11,631 nt of DNA, taken from UBA285 sp049970695 (GTDB taxonomy: Archaea > Thermoproteota > Thermoprotei_A > Sulfolobales > Desulfurococcaceae). The stretch is taken from assembly GCA_049970695.1 (NCBI GenBank), contig JBMFML010000020.1, positions 1 to 11,631 on the forward strand, read 5' to 3'. Below are positions 1 through 6,439 of this stretch, in pieces. Position numbers and translations under genes: made by a program. The stretch's first letter is position 1. The number at the start of each line of letters is the position of its first letter. Below the pieces are notes generated by a model. The model saw only the letters and a list, made by a program, of their open reading frames with translations, was not told where the DNA came from and did no database searches.

Positions 1-29
1 TGTAGCAGCGTCGCTCAGTGAGGTTTACT

Positions 30-51
30 ATGTCTACACTACTGTAGACAT
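30..51. promoter_or_regulatory. Perfect inverted repeat, candidate VapB operator
   Basis: The arms ATGTCTACA (30-38) and TGTAGACAT (43-51) are exact reverse complements separated by four bases. The element ends six bases before the TATA-like box at 57-64, where a bound dimer would block TBP/TFB. VapB antitoxins, alone or with VapC, commonly repress their own operon by binding such palindromes, so autoregulation is a reasonable inference. No binding is shown by the sequence itself. Confidence 0.55.
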
Positions 52-56
52 GTGCG

Positions 57-64
57 TTTATAAG
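57..64 (+). promoter_or_regulatory. TATA box of vapBC
   Basis: TTTATAAG is a good archaeal TATA box. Its centre near position 61 predicts transcription starting around 86-88, which coincides with the first ATG of the antitoxin gene at 86. The transcript is therefore probably leaderless or has a very short leader. Confidence 0.5.
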
Positions 65-85
65 CTAGTAGTCGGCTAGTATAAT

Positions 86-325
86 ATGGGTTGTCTGATG
101 AAAACGGTAGTTGTAAGTGTGAGAGTTAGAGAAGAGGTCAAGAAGCTGCTTGAGGAGAGCGGTGTTGACATTAGCGAGGAGGTAAAGAGGTTTCTCGAAG
201 AGCTCGCCGCGAAGGTCAAGACCAGGAAGTACGTGAAGGTCTGGGACGAGCTTTTGAGCAGCGTCAAACCGGCCGAGGAGGGCTTCTCGGCACAGTCCGT
301 GAGGGAGGACCGTGAGAGTCATTGA
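86..325 (+). CDS. vapB: VapB-type antitoxin
   Basis: This small protein (79 residues) is the likely antitoxin of the VapC toxin encoded just downstream. The N-terminal strand (MKTVVVSVRVREEVKKLLEE) followed by helices matches the short archaeal VapB antitoxins with a ribbon-helix-helix-like DNA-binding start, and the charged C-terminal part would wrap the PIN toxin. The gene overlaps vapC by 14 bases, which implies coupled translation. Two starts are possible: ATG at 86, which agrees with a leaderless transcript from the TATA box, and ATG at 98, which gives the more typical MKTVVVSVRV start. The inverted repeat upstream suggests autoregulation. The family call rests on size, N-terminal pattern and the PIN-domain neighbour, since VapB sequences are poorly conserved. 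Confidence 0.75.
   Translation: MGCLMKTVVVSVRVREEVKKLLEESGVDISEEVKRFLEELAAKVKTRKYVKVWDELLSSVKPAEEGFSAQSVREDRESH
303..308 (+). promoter_or_regulatory. Shine-Dalgarno site of vapC
   Basis: GGGAGG lies three bases before the GTG at 312, inside the 3' end of vapB. It supports GTG 312 as the toxin start and translation of toxin from the shared mRNA. Confidence 0.5.
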
Positions 326-704
326 CTCGTCCGCTCTGGTGAAGTACTTTACACGTGAAGCCGGGTGGGAGAAGGTCAGGGAGGTATTAATTGATGGCGT
401 CGTAACCCTCGACCTGGCCATTAAAGAAGTCGCGAACGCCCTGTGGAAGAGGGTTGTCAGGGGCGAGATGGGCTACGACACGGCGCTAACTATTATCAGA
501 ACCCTGCTGGAAGGCGCTATACCAGTCGTGGACGGGAGAGACTACTTGGCTAGAGCCTTCGAGCTCGCCGCGAAGCACAAGGTCACAGTGTACGACGCGC
601 TCTTCATAGCACTAGCCCTCGAAAAGAGCGCGGAACTCGTCACCAGCGACAAGTTGCAGGCAGCTGCGGCAGAAAAAGCCGGCGTTAAAGTGGTCGTTGT
701 TTGA
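312..704 (+). CDS. vapC: VapC toxin, PIN-domain ribonuclease
   Basis: This is a single-domain PIN protein of 130 residues, the normal VapC length. PIN toxins are Mg/Mn-dependent endoribonucleases that cut tRNA or rRNA and are held inactive by VapB. The acidic metal-binding residues are visible: D5 in the first strand (VIDSSALVKYF), E39 in the AIKEVANALW helix, D95 in VYDALFIALA, and D113 in LVTSDKL. The set is complete, so the toxin is probably active. The start is GTG, preceded by GGGAGG and overlapping the antitoxin gene. The native targets cannot be read from sequence. Confidence 0.92.
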   Translation: MRVIDSSALVKYFTREAGWEKVREVLIDGVVTLDLAIKEVANALWKRVVRGEMGYDTALTIIRTLLEGAIPVVDGRDYLARAFELAAKHKVTVYDALFIALALEKSAELVTSDKLQAAAAEKAGVKVVVV

Positions 705-861
705 GTAGCTCCCAATACCTAGGAGCGCACCAACATACATCACTGGCTCCAAGACCCCTCTCACCGTTATACTGTCAAGCAGTACTGCCTTGTCCTGGGC
801 TTCATTGGCGCTCTTGCCCAGCGCGAATGCCGAGACGCGCTTATCCAAGGCGCTCTAGCAC

Positions 862-1956
862 ATGGATTTCAGCCACTTCTGCGCAATCTGGAATTGGCGG
901 CGCCCCCAGGGGTATTCTTGCGTGCACTGCACTCTCAAGGCGCAGGGGTACGAGCCCTGCAACTGCTTTGCCTACACTAGTAGGGGGGCCGAGCAGCCCT
1001 GCAGGGCGGGCTTCAGGATACGCGGGGGAGAGATCTACCGGCTGGTATACGACGTGGTGCTGTCGAGGCCCGAGGACTACCTCTCAATTTACCAGAGCTG
1101 CTGCAACCACAACTGCTTGAAGTGCCACAGCTGGTACTTTGCACAGTACGCGAGGGGCTCTTGGTATAGCCCCCGCGACGTGCTCGCAGAGGTGCTCAAG
1201 TACCGCGAGCAGGTGACCGTGTGGGAGCCCCGCGAGAGGGCGACTATGTGGCACGCCTCAGACCTCTGCGCCCACTGCGGGGCATGCCTGCTCCTCGGCG
1301 AGAGAGGCCCCTACTGCCCCGGAAAGCTCAGGCCCGAGCAAGTCACCTGGTCGGCGCAGGGCTACGGGCCGGCGCGGAACATCGTGTCGTTCACGGGCGG
1401 CGACCTCTACTGCCAGCCGGCGTTCTACGCCAAGACGTTTAGGCTGCTGAAGAAGGAGGCCCCCGACTTGTGGATTCACATAGAGACCAACGGGTATGGG
1501 CTTACTAAGCGCAACCTAGAAGTGCTCTACGAGGCAGGCCTCGACTCCATCTGGCTGGACATGAAGGCCTACGACGAGGAGGTGTACAGGTTTCTCTGCG
1601 GCACGAGCAACAAGCACGTGCTCGAGCTCCCGCACCTCATAAGAGACATGGGCTTAGTGCTTGAAGTAGTCCTGCTCTACATACCAGCGCTCGTGGAAGT
1701 CGGCCAGCTCGAGAAGTTCGCCGAGCTAATAGCCGGCGTAGACAAGGACATTCCAGTAATGCTGCTCGCGTTCTTCCCCGAGTACAAGCTGCAGGGCTAC
1801 AGGCCGCCGACGCCCGAGGAAATGGTCATGGGCTACAGGGCCTTGGCGAGGAGGCTGCACAGAGTGAGGGTAGGCAACGTTGGCGTCTTCTGCAAGACGG
1901 CTGGCTGCATTGACTGGCTGATAAGGACCATTGGCAGGGAAGCAGTGGCTCTTTGA
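862..1956 (+). CDS. Radical SAM protein with ferredoxin-like insert
   Basis: This 364-residue protein has the radical SAM cluster motif CX3CX2C at C81, C85 and C88 (CNHNCLKCHSW). A further TGGD at 178-181 stands in the SAM-binding GGE position, and HIETNGYG follows at 206-213. Between them is a 4Fe-4S ferredoxin-like insert, C136-x2-C139-x2-C142 and C152-P. This layout recalls glycyl-radical-enzyme activases of the PflA type, but no glycyl radical enzyme lies in the window, so the substrate is unknown. The N-terminus has extra cysteines (C7, C20, C23, C33, C35, C47) that may hold another cluster or a metal. Two cysteines sit near the C-terminus (C344, C349). The ATG at 862 has no clear Shine-Dalgarno site. 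The alcohol dehydrogenase gene follows 37 bases downstream on the same strand. Confidence 0.8.
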   Translation: MDFSHFCAIWNWRRPQGYSCVHCTLKAQGYEPCNCFAYTSRGAEQPCRAGFRIRGGEIYRLVYDVVLSRPEDYLSIYQSCCNHNCLKCHSWYFAQYARGSWYSPRDVLAEVLKYREQVTVWEPRERATMWHASDLCAHCGACLLLGERGPYCPGKLRPEQVTWSAQGYGPARNIVSFTGGDLYCQPAFYAKTFRLLKKEAPDLWIHIETNGYGLTKRNLEVLYEAGLDSIWLDMKAYDEEVYRFLCGTSNKHVLELPHLIRDMGLVLEVVLLYIPALVEVGQLEKFAELIAGVDKDIPVMLLAFFPEYKLQGYRPPTPEEMVMGYRALARRLHRVRVGNVGVFCKTAGCIDWLIRTIGREAVAL

Positions 1957-1962
1957 GGAAGT

Positions 1963-1970
1963 GCTATAAG
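1963..1970 (+). promoter_or_regulatory. TATA-like box before the alcohol dehydrogenase gene
   Basis: GCTATAAG in the 37-base gap after the radical SAM gene has its centre about 27 bases before GTG 1994. That spacing predicts a leaderless or near-leaderless transcript. There is no clear Shine-Dalgarno site before either candidate start, which agrees with this. Confidence 0.4.
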
Positions 1971-1993
1971 CCGCAGTGCAGTAGAGCAGTGCG

Positions 1994-3007
1994 GTGCCTC
2001 TGTTGAAGGCCCTGGTGCTCCACGCGCCCGGGGACCTCAGGCTCGAGGAGCTGCCAGACCCTACGCCACCACCCGGCTACGTGCTCCTCAGAGTCGAGAG
2101 GGCCGGGATTTGCGGCACAGACAAAGCCTTCTACAAGGGGACTTACAGGCCTGGCAAGCTCCCAATAGTACTCGGCCACGAAGTCTCGGGCAGAGTTGTT
2201 GACGTTGGAGCAGGGGTCAGCAAGGACCTCCTGGGCCTCAGGGTTACTACAGAAATAAACCTGTACTGCGGGAAGTGCTGGTACTGCAGGAGTGGAATGC
2301 CCACTCACTGCCCCTACAGGCAGACAATAGGCATAACAGTAGACGGCGGAATGGCGGAGTACATGGTTACCAGGAGCGACGTGGTGCACTCCGTGGAAGG
2401 CCTGTCTCCCGCCGAGGCAGCCTTCGTCGAGCCCCTCGCAGCCGTTGTGGAAATGGTCAGGCTTGCGCCGCCGCCGGTGAGCGGTAACATAGCCGTAGTG
2501 GGCATAGGAACCATCGGGCTGCTCTCGATACGGCTAATTTCGAGGCTCTACGCGCCAAGCCTCCTCGTAGCGGTAGCACCGCCGGACTCGCCGAAGAAAG
2601 AGCTCGCGCTGAGGTCCGGCGCAGACGTAGTGGCCTCTCCCGAGGAAGCACTCGAAATAGCGAGGAAGCACACGCCAGAGGGCGCCGGCTTCGACTACGT
2701 GGTAGAGGCGACGGGCTCTCCACAGGGGTTTAAGCTGGCTGAGGAGCTCGTGAGGCCCCGGGGGGTCATAGCAGTTAAGTCTACTCACGGAGAGCCCGTG
2801 CAGGTCAACATTACAATGCTCGTGGTCAAGGAAGTCCAGGTGTCTACGTCGAGGTGCGGCCCGTTCAGGGACGCCATAAACCTCCTCAAGAAGGGCGCAG
2901 TCAGGGTAAGCGACTTGGTGACCTCGGAGTACCCGCTTGAGAGAGGCGTGGAGGCCTTTAAGAAGAGCTTTGATAGGAGGGAGGTAAAGATCCACATAGT
3001 GCCCTAG
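1994..3007 (+). CDS. Zinc-dependent alcohol dehydrogenase (MDR family)
   Basis: This is a medium-chain dehydrogenase/reductase that should oxidise an alcohol or polyol with NAD(P); the substrate cannot be told. The N-terminal GroES-like domain carries the catalytic zinc ligands C40 (GICGTD), H62-E63 (GHE) and E146 (VEPLAA). The structural zinc ligands are all present at C92, C95, C98 and C106. The Rossmann domain has GIGTIG at 170-175. After the second Rossmann strand, where NAD-dependent members usually have an acidic residue, the sequence reads VAVAPPDSP, so NADP preference is possible. The length of 337 residues is normal. The start could be GTG 1994 or TTG 2003; the latter gives the family-typical MKALVLHAPG start. 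It lies downstream of the radical SAM gene but seems to have its own promoter. Confidence 0.88.
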   Translation: MPLLKALVLHAPGDLRLEELPDPTPPPGYVLLRVERAGICGTDKAFYKGTYRPGKLPIVLGHEVSGRVVDVGAGVSKDLLGLRVTTEINLYCGKCWYCRSGMPTHCPYRQTIGITVDGGMAEYMVTRSDVVHSVEGLSPAEAAFVEPLAAVVEMVRLAPPPVSGNIAVVGIGTIGLLSIRLISRLYAPSLLVAVAPPDSPKKELALRSGADVVASPEEALEIARKHTPEGAGFDYVVEATGSPQGFKLAEELVRPRGVIAVKSTHGEPVQVNITMLVVKEVQVSTSRCGPFRDAINLLKKGAVRVSDLVTSEYPLERGVEAFKKSFDRREVKIHIVP

Positions 3008-3011
3008 CCGG

Positions 3012-3039
3012 CTCTACCAGTAGAGGAGTACGCTTTTTT
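3012..3039 (+). terminator. Hairpin plus T6 tract after the alcohol dehydrogenase gene
   Basis: CTCTA (3012-3016) and TAGAG (3021-3025) can pair around a CCAG loop, and TTTTTT lies at 3034-3039, beginning 27 bases after the dehydrogenase stop codon. Archaeal RNA polymerase terminates at U-tracts, so this is a plausible terminator. It overlaps the 3' end of the convergent gene on the other strand. Confidence 0.4.
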
Positions 3040-3703
3040 GCCTCGTGCACTCCTCGACGAGCTCCCTGTACCCTTCAGAGCCCACGAGCTTGTCGTAGGC
3101 TTCTGTGAGGTTGCTGCTGGTGACCACAGCATCGCCTATGTACCAGACTGCCCAGCGTATCAGCTCCTCCACTGGGCACTTCCACTCGAGCAGCCCAGCG
3201 GAGACGAGGCTCAAGAGATCCACGGGCGTCGGCACAAAGGAGTCCACAGAAACCACGTCCGCGCCCTCAGCGCCCTTCTTCACCAGCACGTAGTAGTCCA
3301 GGAAGCTGTCAACCACGAGCGCCCCCTCCCAGCTGGCTAGTGGAGGCTCCCGGGGCTTGGGCACGGCACTAAGCCACTCCTCGACCCTCACAACTCCAAG
3401 GGCCCGCGCCTTCAGTACGAGCGCTGCAATTCTCAGCGAGGCTTCAACGCCCGCCTCTACGTCCTCGAGCTCGAGGTAGCACGTGTACCCGGCTGGCAGG
3501 CCCCTTGAGAGCAAGTCTAGCAGCGGGCTCCAGACTCTGAGGAAAGAGCTGGGGATTCTGCCCAAGAACAGCTCTCTCTGCCAAGGTTCGCAGAGGGGCT
3601 TCGGCAGGGGGAGGTACGCGCGCAGCTTAATGCGCTCTAACAGCCTGCAGAGCCTCTCATAGCCCCTCTCATTGAAGGGCACTAGGACTACCAGCTTGGC
3701 CAA
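3014..3703 (-). CDS. Conserved-looking hypothetical protein, third gene of the aminotransferase operon
   Basis: I do not recognise this 229-residue protein. It has no signal peptide or clear membrane segment. It starts with a buried-strand pattern (AKLVVLVPFNERGYERLCRL) and alternates strands and helices, as in a cytoplasmic alpha/beta enzyme or regulator. It ends in a helical, aromatic-rich part (VEELIRWAVWYIGD) and a basic C-terminus. Only two cysteine pairs' worth of residues are present and no metal motif was seen. The start is TTG at 3703, with GGTGG a few bases upstream. It follows the aminotransferase gene after 33 bases on the same strand, so co-transcription and a role in the same pathway are likely inferences. 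Its coding potential is supported by codon use like that of its neighbours. Confidence 0.7.
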   Translation of the reverse strand: MAKLVVLVPFNERGYERLCRLLERIKLRAYLPLPKPLCEPWQRELFLGRIPSSFLRVWSPLLDLLSRGLPAGYTCYLELEDVEAGVEASLRIAALVLKARALGVVRVEEWLSAVPKPREPPLASWEGALVVDSFLDYYVLVKKGAEGADVVSVDSFVPTPVDLLSLVSAGLLEWKCPVEELIRWAVWYIGDAVVTSSNLTEAYDKLVGSEGYRELVEECTRQKSVLLYW

Positions 3704-3736
3704 GCACCACCAGCCGCTTTGGGGCTTGGCACGCTC

Positions 3737-5104
3737 TTACCCTTTCAACAGCCTGCGGAGCTCCTCTAGGAAGCCAACTATTACCTCCAGCAGCTTCTCG
3801 ACTTCGCCCTTGCCGTGTATTAGTGATGGCAGGTAGTGGGCACTCCTCTCAGACATGTAGATGACTCCGTGGACTCTGCTGTAGAGGTGCAGGGCCTTCG
3901 TAGCGTTAGTGCTCCACCTCTCCTCGAACGCCTCGCGCGCGCTCCTAGGCCTCTTCTTAGTGAAGTGCAGGCCCGTTAGGCTGCCATCGCCCGTTGTCCA
4001 GCACTCTACGCCCATTTCCATGCAGGCATCGTCAACTTTCTTCCTAAACCACTTCCAGAGGCTGTTTGACTCGTCGTAGAGCCTCCTGTTAGACACGAGG
4101 TAGCTGAGCATGGCGCGGCCAGCTGCCACGGCAACCAAGTTTGCGACGTAGGTGCCTCCGTGGAAGACGAGCTCTCCAGGTGCCTTCTTCGTGTGGTTTA
4201 AGAGGTCCATTACCTCTCTACTGCCTCCAAACGCGCCAACGCTCCCAACACCGCCGCTGAGGGCCTTGCCCATGACTACTAGGTCTGCCTTGACCCCGTA
4301 GTACTCCTGGGCCCCACCCGGCGCCAGCCTAAAGCCCGTTATTACTTCGTCGAAAATTAAGAGCGCTCCGTGCTCGCTAGTCAGCCTCTTGACCTCTCTA
4401 AGGTACCCTTCCTCCGGTTCTATGCAGCCAGCCGCGCCCATTACTGGCTCGAGTATTACAGCGGCTACTTCGTGGTTCTTCAGGGCCTTTTCGAGGGCCT
4501 CTAAATTGTTAAAAGGCACTGCGATCGTGTACTTGAAGGCCTCCTCGGGCACGCCCGCGGTTTCAGGCACGCGGTAGGGGTAGGAGACAGCCACGTGCAG
4601 CGGGTCGTAGCTACCGTGCCAGCCGCCTTCCATCTTGACTATGTACTTCCTCTTCGTGTAGGCCCTTGCAAGCCTGACAGCGTACATGTTGGCCTCCGTG
4701 CCGCTGTTAGTAAACCTAACTTCCTCGAGACCTGGCACGGTCTTGGTGAGGAGTTCGATGTACTCTAGCACGTACGGGTTTTCGAGGCCAACGTGCGTGC
4801 CTACTTCGAGGGCCTCCTTCACCGCGCTTACTACTACTTCTGGCAAGTGCCCTAAGAGGTGGACGCCGTGCCCCATCCAAAAGTCCACGTACTCGTTTCC
4901 ATCAACATCCCAGACCCTAGTCCCCCTGGCCTTGGCCACGTAGAGCGGGTATGGGTGGAAGTACCTCAGAGAGTAGGTAACTCCTGCTGGAAGGAGCTTC
5001 CTCGCCTTCTCGTAGAGCTCCCGGCTCTTCTTCGTCTTAGATGCGTACTCGGGCTCGAGCTTCTTTATGAGCTCTTCGAGCTTAGAGTCTACGCTGCCGC
5101 TCAA
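3737..5104 (-). CDS. Class III PLP enzyme, glutamate-1-semialdehyde aminomutase-like
   Basis: This PLP-dependent fold-type I protein of about 455 residues is close in layout to HemL. Numbering from TTG 5104, NSGTEAN (133-139) and GGWHG (160-164) form the cofactor pocket, D252 (IFDEVITGF) contacts the pyridine nitrogen, and K280 (VMGKALSGG) is the Schiff-base lysine. The HGGTY motif is at 315-319. HemL enzymes usually have a CYHG-type sequence where this has GGWHG, as in some beta-amino-acid aminotransferases. A true role in tetrapyrrole synthesis is therefore doubtful. The frame stays open upstream to 5248, but that stretch only overlaps the previous gene in another frame. TTG 5104 lies five bases after that gene's stop and is the best start. 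The neighbour is a DapB-like dehydrogenase, which suggests amino-acid conversion rather than heme synthesis. Confidence 0.85.
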   Translation of the reverse strand: MSGSVDSKLEELIKKLEPEYASKTKKSRELYEKARKLLPAGVTYSLRYFHPYPLYVAKARGTRVWDVDGNEYVDFWMGHGVHLLGHLPEVVVSAVKEALEVGTHVGLENPYVLEYIELLTKTVPGLEEVRFTNSGTEANMYAVRLARAYTKRKYIVKMEGGWHGSYDPLHVAVSYPYRVPETAGVPEEAFKYTIAVPFNNLEALEKALKNHEVAAVILEPVMGAAGCIEPEEGYLREVKRLTSEHGALLIFDEVITGFRLAPGGAQEYYGVKADLVVMGKALSGGVGSVGAFGGSREVMDLLNHTKKAPGELVFHGGTYVANLVAVAAGRAMLSYLVSNRRLYDESNSLWKWFRKKVDDACMEMGVECWTTGDGSLTGLHFTKKRPRSAREAFEERWSTNATKALHLYSRVHGVIYMSERSAHYLPSLIHGKGEVEKLLEVIVGFLEELRRLLKG

Positions 5105-5109
5105 GCCTT

Positions 5110-6099
5110 TTACACCGAGAAGCGTATCCTGAATGGAAGCAGCTCGGTCATGAGCCTTAGGCCTGGCGGCGCGTAGTAGAGGGCCTCTGCGACGCTTACA
5201 ACAACCGACGCCGTGCCGAGGTCTCCGGGAATCCCCGTGCTCCTCCATACAACGCTGTAGTCCTCGCCCTCAATTGCGACTTCCTCGTACTCTGGAGCCC
5301 CCACGTACGCGTGCAGCTCTACCCTGATTACCTCCTTGTCGCCGACGTAGCCGGCTCCGTAGCCCACAATGCCCTTGTTCAGGCCCCTTTCCACCCTCAC
5401 GCCAGAAGACTCCACGGCCTCCTCGGCTGGCACGGGCTCCTGCCCCTCTTCAACCCGCGTGAGCTCCAGGCCGCCGGCGTACGCAACTAAGTACACGGAC
5501 TCGGCGTAGCCGACGTGGCCCGTTATCTCGCCCCTCTCCAGCTTCGACTTCACTACTGCCGGGTCTTCGCCGACTCCAATCTTCTTCCTGAAGGGCTCCC
5601 TCCGCTTGGCTGCATCGAGGCTCCTGACCGCCCTTATCTTCTTGACTAGCGGTACCGGCGAGGCGAGCACTGCGAGCAGCGTGTCGAGCACGAAGCCGGG
5701 GTTTATCCCCGTGCCAACTACAGCCACGCCGTAGCTCTTGGCAAGCTCGTCGAGCCTCTTAGCGAGCACGGGGTACCTGTAGTACGGGTACGCCAACGTC
5801 TCGCAGGTAGAGACCACGCCCACTCCCATCTCGACTACTCGCGCTATTTGGTCGTAGACCTTATCTAGGTAGGATCCCGTGGCGTGCAGCACTACGTCGG
5901 CTCCAGCAAGCGACTTGACGTCCCTAGTCACGGTCACGCCTAGCCTCCCAACTCCCAGGACCTCTCCCGCGTCAAGCCCCAAGATCCTCTCGTCGATGTC
6001 CACCACGGAGACTATTTCGTGCCCCCTCTTCAAGGCGACCTTGGCGAGGAGCCTGCCTATAGAGCCAAACCCGTAGATCCCCAGCCTCAAGCAGGCCAC
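5110..6099 (-). CDS. DapB-like oxidoreductase, 2,4-diaminopentanoate dehydrogenase family (COG3804)
   Basis: This 329-residue protein has a dihydrodipicolinate-reductase-like Rossmann domain with GFGSIG at 10-15 and D34 after the second strand, which favours NAD. Further family marks are LHATGSY (71-77), GTGINPGFVLDT (129-140), and the C-terminal GIPGDLGTA (289-297) followed by APPGLRLM. These resemble COG3804 proteins, whose characterised member oxidatively deaminates 2,4-diaminopentanoate in ornithine fermentation. The exact substrate here is unknown. GTG 6099 is preceded by GGAGG (6107-6111) with seven bases between, which supports it; an internal TTG at residue 4 is the alternative. It is the first gene of a probable operon: its TAA is five bases before the start of the PLP enzyme gene. 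The two products probably act on successive intermediates. Confidence 0.8.
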   Translation of the reverse strand: MACLRLGIYGFGSIGRLLAKVALKRGHEIVSVVDIDERILGLDAGEVLGVGRLGVTVTRDVKSLAGADVVLHATGSYLDKVYDQIARVVEMGVGVVSTCETLAYPYYRYPVLAKRLDELAKSYGVAVVGTGINPGFVLDTLLAVLASPVPLVKKIRAVRSLDAAKRREPFRKKIGVGEDPAVVKSKLERGEITGHVGYAESVYLVAYAGGLELTRVEEGQEPVPAEEAVESSGVRVERGLNKGIVGYGAGYVGDKEVIRVELHAYVGAPEYEEVAIEGEDYSVVWRSTGIPGDLGTASVVVSVAEALYYAPPGLRLMTELLPFRIRFSV

Positions 6100-6106
6100 C
6101 CCGAGG

Positions 6107-6111
6107 CCTCC
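6107..6111 (-). promoter_or_regulatory. Shine-Dalgarno site of the DapB-like gene
   Basis: GGAGG on the minus strand lies seven bases before GTG 6099 and decides the start. A TTATTAG sequence at about 6125-6134 is a possible TATA box, but it would place the transcript start so close to the gene that this site would be at or outside the 5' end. The true promoter may therefore lie further upstream. Confidence 0.45.
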
Positions 6112-6229
6112 ACTACCACCACGGGGCTAATAAGCAGCCGCCTGCACGCTCCCTGCCCAGCGGGCTGCTCAGCGAGGGTCGAGAAAGGATTTACGCCAGG
6201 AGCGTGGAGAGGAGTTTCTGGGTGAGCAC

Positions 6230-6439
6230 GTGGCCTCAAGCCCTAGTGAGAGCACATTTAGAGAGGCTTTCAAAGTCTCCTACTTAACCCGCGGCAGGTA
6301 CAGGACGACGAGGAGAAGCCCACTAGAAGCCGCTAGACTCGGAGAGCTTGCAAGACAGCTTACAGAGCTCTACTTGAGAGTAGAGAAGTGGAATGGCTTC
6401 GAGAGGGTGCTGAGGCTGAGCAGAAATGGAGAGGAGTGA
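6230..6439 (+). CDS. Small protein paired with the nucleotidyltransferase (possible antitoxin)
   Basis: This 69-residue, arginine-rich and mostly helical protein is not recognised. The start is GTG 6230, with GGTGA at 6221-6225 four bases before it. Its stop overlaps the next gene by 14 bases, the same overlap length as in the vapBC pair. The last third (ELARQLTELYLRVEKWNGFE) could form an amphipathic helix for binding a partner. The arrangement of small gene first and nucleotidyltransferase second, with overlap, is typical of toxin-antitoxin modules. The functional call is therefore inference from context only. Confidence 0.6.
   Translation: MASSPSESTFREAFKVSYLTRGRYRTTRRSPLEAARLGELARQLTELYLRVEKWNGFERVLRLSRNGEE

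Noticed and set aside
701..1120. Plus-strand open frame over the 5' half of the radical SAM gene
   Set aside because: It is in another frame of a well-supported gene and its translation has no family features.
2534..2995. Minus-strand open frame inside the alcohol dehydrogenase gene
   Set aside because: The opposite strand is a complete dehydrogenase with all zinc ligands; the minus-strand translation is arginine-rich and unrecognised.
3737..5104. Naming the PLP enzyme hemL (glutamate-1-semialdehyde aminomutase)
   Set aside because: The motif GGWHG and the DapB-like partner do not fit a heme-pathway role, and no other tetrapyrrole gene is in the window.
5105..5248. Open frame extending the PLP enzyme gene upstream for 48 more codons
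   Set aside because: The extension overlaps the end of the DapB-like gene in another frame and its translation is arginine-rich and unlike the family. TTG 5104, five bases after the preceding stop, is a better start.
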